DNA from: JBICHM01 sp043101835
GTDB taxonomy: Bacteria > Planctomycetota > Phycisphaerae > Phycisphaerales > UBA1924
DNA: 5,082 bases
Reading direction: 5' to 3'
NCBI GenBank assembly: GCA_043101835.1
Contig: JBICHM010000128.1
Span: 1-5,082 of the forward strand
In this document: positions 4,902 to 5,082 of the stretch, piece by piece
How the letters are laid out: the number at the start of each line of letters is the position of its first letter
Numbering within the stretch: the first letter of the stretch is position 1
Notes under the pieces: generated by a model
The model's database searches: none
The model's input: only the letters and a program-made list of their open reading frames with translations
Told to the model about the DNA's origin: nothing
Made by a program: the position numbers and the translations under genes

Positions 4902-4943
4902 AAAAACGAAAAGGGCCCACCCGGTGGTAAACCGGATGGGCCC
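4902..4943 (-). terminator. Rho-independent terminator of the rRNA operon
   Basis: On the minus strand GGGCCCATCCGG pairs with CCGGGTGGGCCC (one A·G mismatch) around a short TTTACCA loop. TTTTCGTTTTT follows immediately. The stem spans 4913-4943 and the T-tract 4902-4912. It begins 5 nt beyond the 3' end of 5S rRNA, exactly where an rrn operon should end. It also isolates the downstream protein operon from ribosomal transcription. Confidence 0.93.
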
Positions 4944-4947
4944 AAGC

Positions 4948-5054
4948 GTCGGCGACGACCTACTTTCCCGCGTAGCAGTATCATCGGCGGCCTGGGCTTA
5001 ACTGCTGTGTTCGGGATGGAAACAGGTGTTTCCCCAGACCTGTGATCACCGACA
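4948..5054 (-). rRNA. rrf: 5S ribosomal RNA
   Basis: Read on the minus strand, the sequence carries hallmark 5S segments: TCCCGAACACAGCAGTTAAGC in the loop B/C region, GATGATACTGC, and CGCGGGAAAGTAGGTC towards the 3' end. The ends close helix I, with 5' GTCGGTGAT (5053-5045) pairing to 3' GTCGCCGAC (4956-4948) in nine pairs including two G·U. This sets the mature length at about 106-108 nt before any extra terminal bases; exact ends may differ by a few nt. The sequence upstream (5055-5082) is the spacer, presumably from 23S rRNA, which is outside the window. A strong terminator follows, so this is the last gene of an rRNA operon. Confidence 0.95.
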
Positions 5055-5060
5055 AACCGC

Positions 5061-5082
5061 GTCGCCGACTTTCGGCGGCGAC
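5061..5082 (-). other. Spacer hairpin upstream of 5S rRNA (processing stem)
   Basis: GTCGCCG at 5061-5067 and CGGCGAC at 5076-5082 form a 7-bp stem with an 8-nt loop, directly before the 5S gene on the minus strand. Spacer hairpins between 23S and 5S commonly serve as RNase sites or belong to the 23S-flanking processing stalk. The window edge cuts through or at the end of the stem, so a longer helix is possible. Confidence 0.5.

Noticed and set aside
4805..4984. A 60-residue N-terminal extension of the 250-residue protein
   Set aside because: It would run through the rRNA terminator and part of 5S rRNA, and the strong SD at 4810-4817 places the start at 4804.
1..5082. CRISPR array, integrase or transposase gene, toxin-antitoxin pair, or defence island
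   Set aside because: No regularly spaced direct repeats with unique spacers and no protein with such motifs were found. The only defence-related family is the single DNA methyltransferase.

Overview
This high-GC window looks like a chromosomal segment of a free-living bacterium. Planctomycetota (Phycisphaerae-like) is my best guess. It rests on the GC-rich proteins, the weak or absent ribosome binding sites on several genes, the long repeat-filled intergenic stretches, and the methyltransferase and hypothetical protein families. No phylogenetic marker was compared, so the assignment is tentative.

Layout. Positions 1-407 hold no convincing gene, but carry a cluster of G/C-rich palindromic repeats built on a CCTCTCCC...GGGAGAGG theme and three copies of GAGCGCAGCGAG. 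A plus-strand gene for a 217-residue protein with two CPxCG knuckles (zinc-ribbon type) follows at 408-1061. Positions 1062-1836 are again non-coding: several perfect inverted repeats and a strongly C-over-G skewed stretch. A class I SAM-dependent methyltransferase (1837-2703, minus) and a small beta-class DNA methyltransferase of the likely N6-adenine type (2765-3544, plus) are transcribed divergently from only 61 bp. Neither has a visible Shine-Dalgarno sequence. The DNA methyltransferase converges on a DinB/YfiT-like four-helix protein (3516-4028, minus) and overlaps it by 29 bp. The DinB-like gene sits 23 bp downstream of an unrecognised 250-residue gene (4052-4804, minus) with a good SD and -10 box, so the two probably form an operon.

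The right end is the end of a ribosomal RNA operon read on the minus strand. A complete 5S rRNA gene is preceded by part of its upstream spacer (presumably from 23S) and followed by a textbook rho-independent terminator. That terminator isolates the rRNA unit from the two-gene operon, which has its own promoter.

The genes do not form one obvious pathway. No restriction endonuclease, integrase, transposase or CRISPR array is visible, so the DNA methyltransferase appears solitary here. I see no clear new multi-gene system. The points most worth checking are the possibly leaderless divergent methyltransferase pair, the convergent overlap, the repeat cluster, the skewed G4-capable intergenic stretch, and a possible alternative pairing between the pre-5S spacer and the 3' end of 5S.
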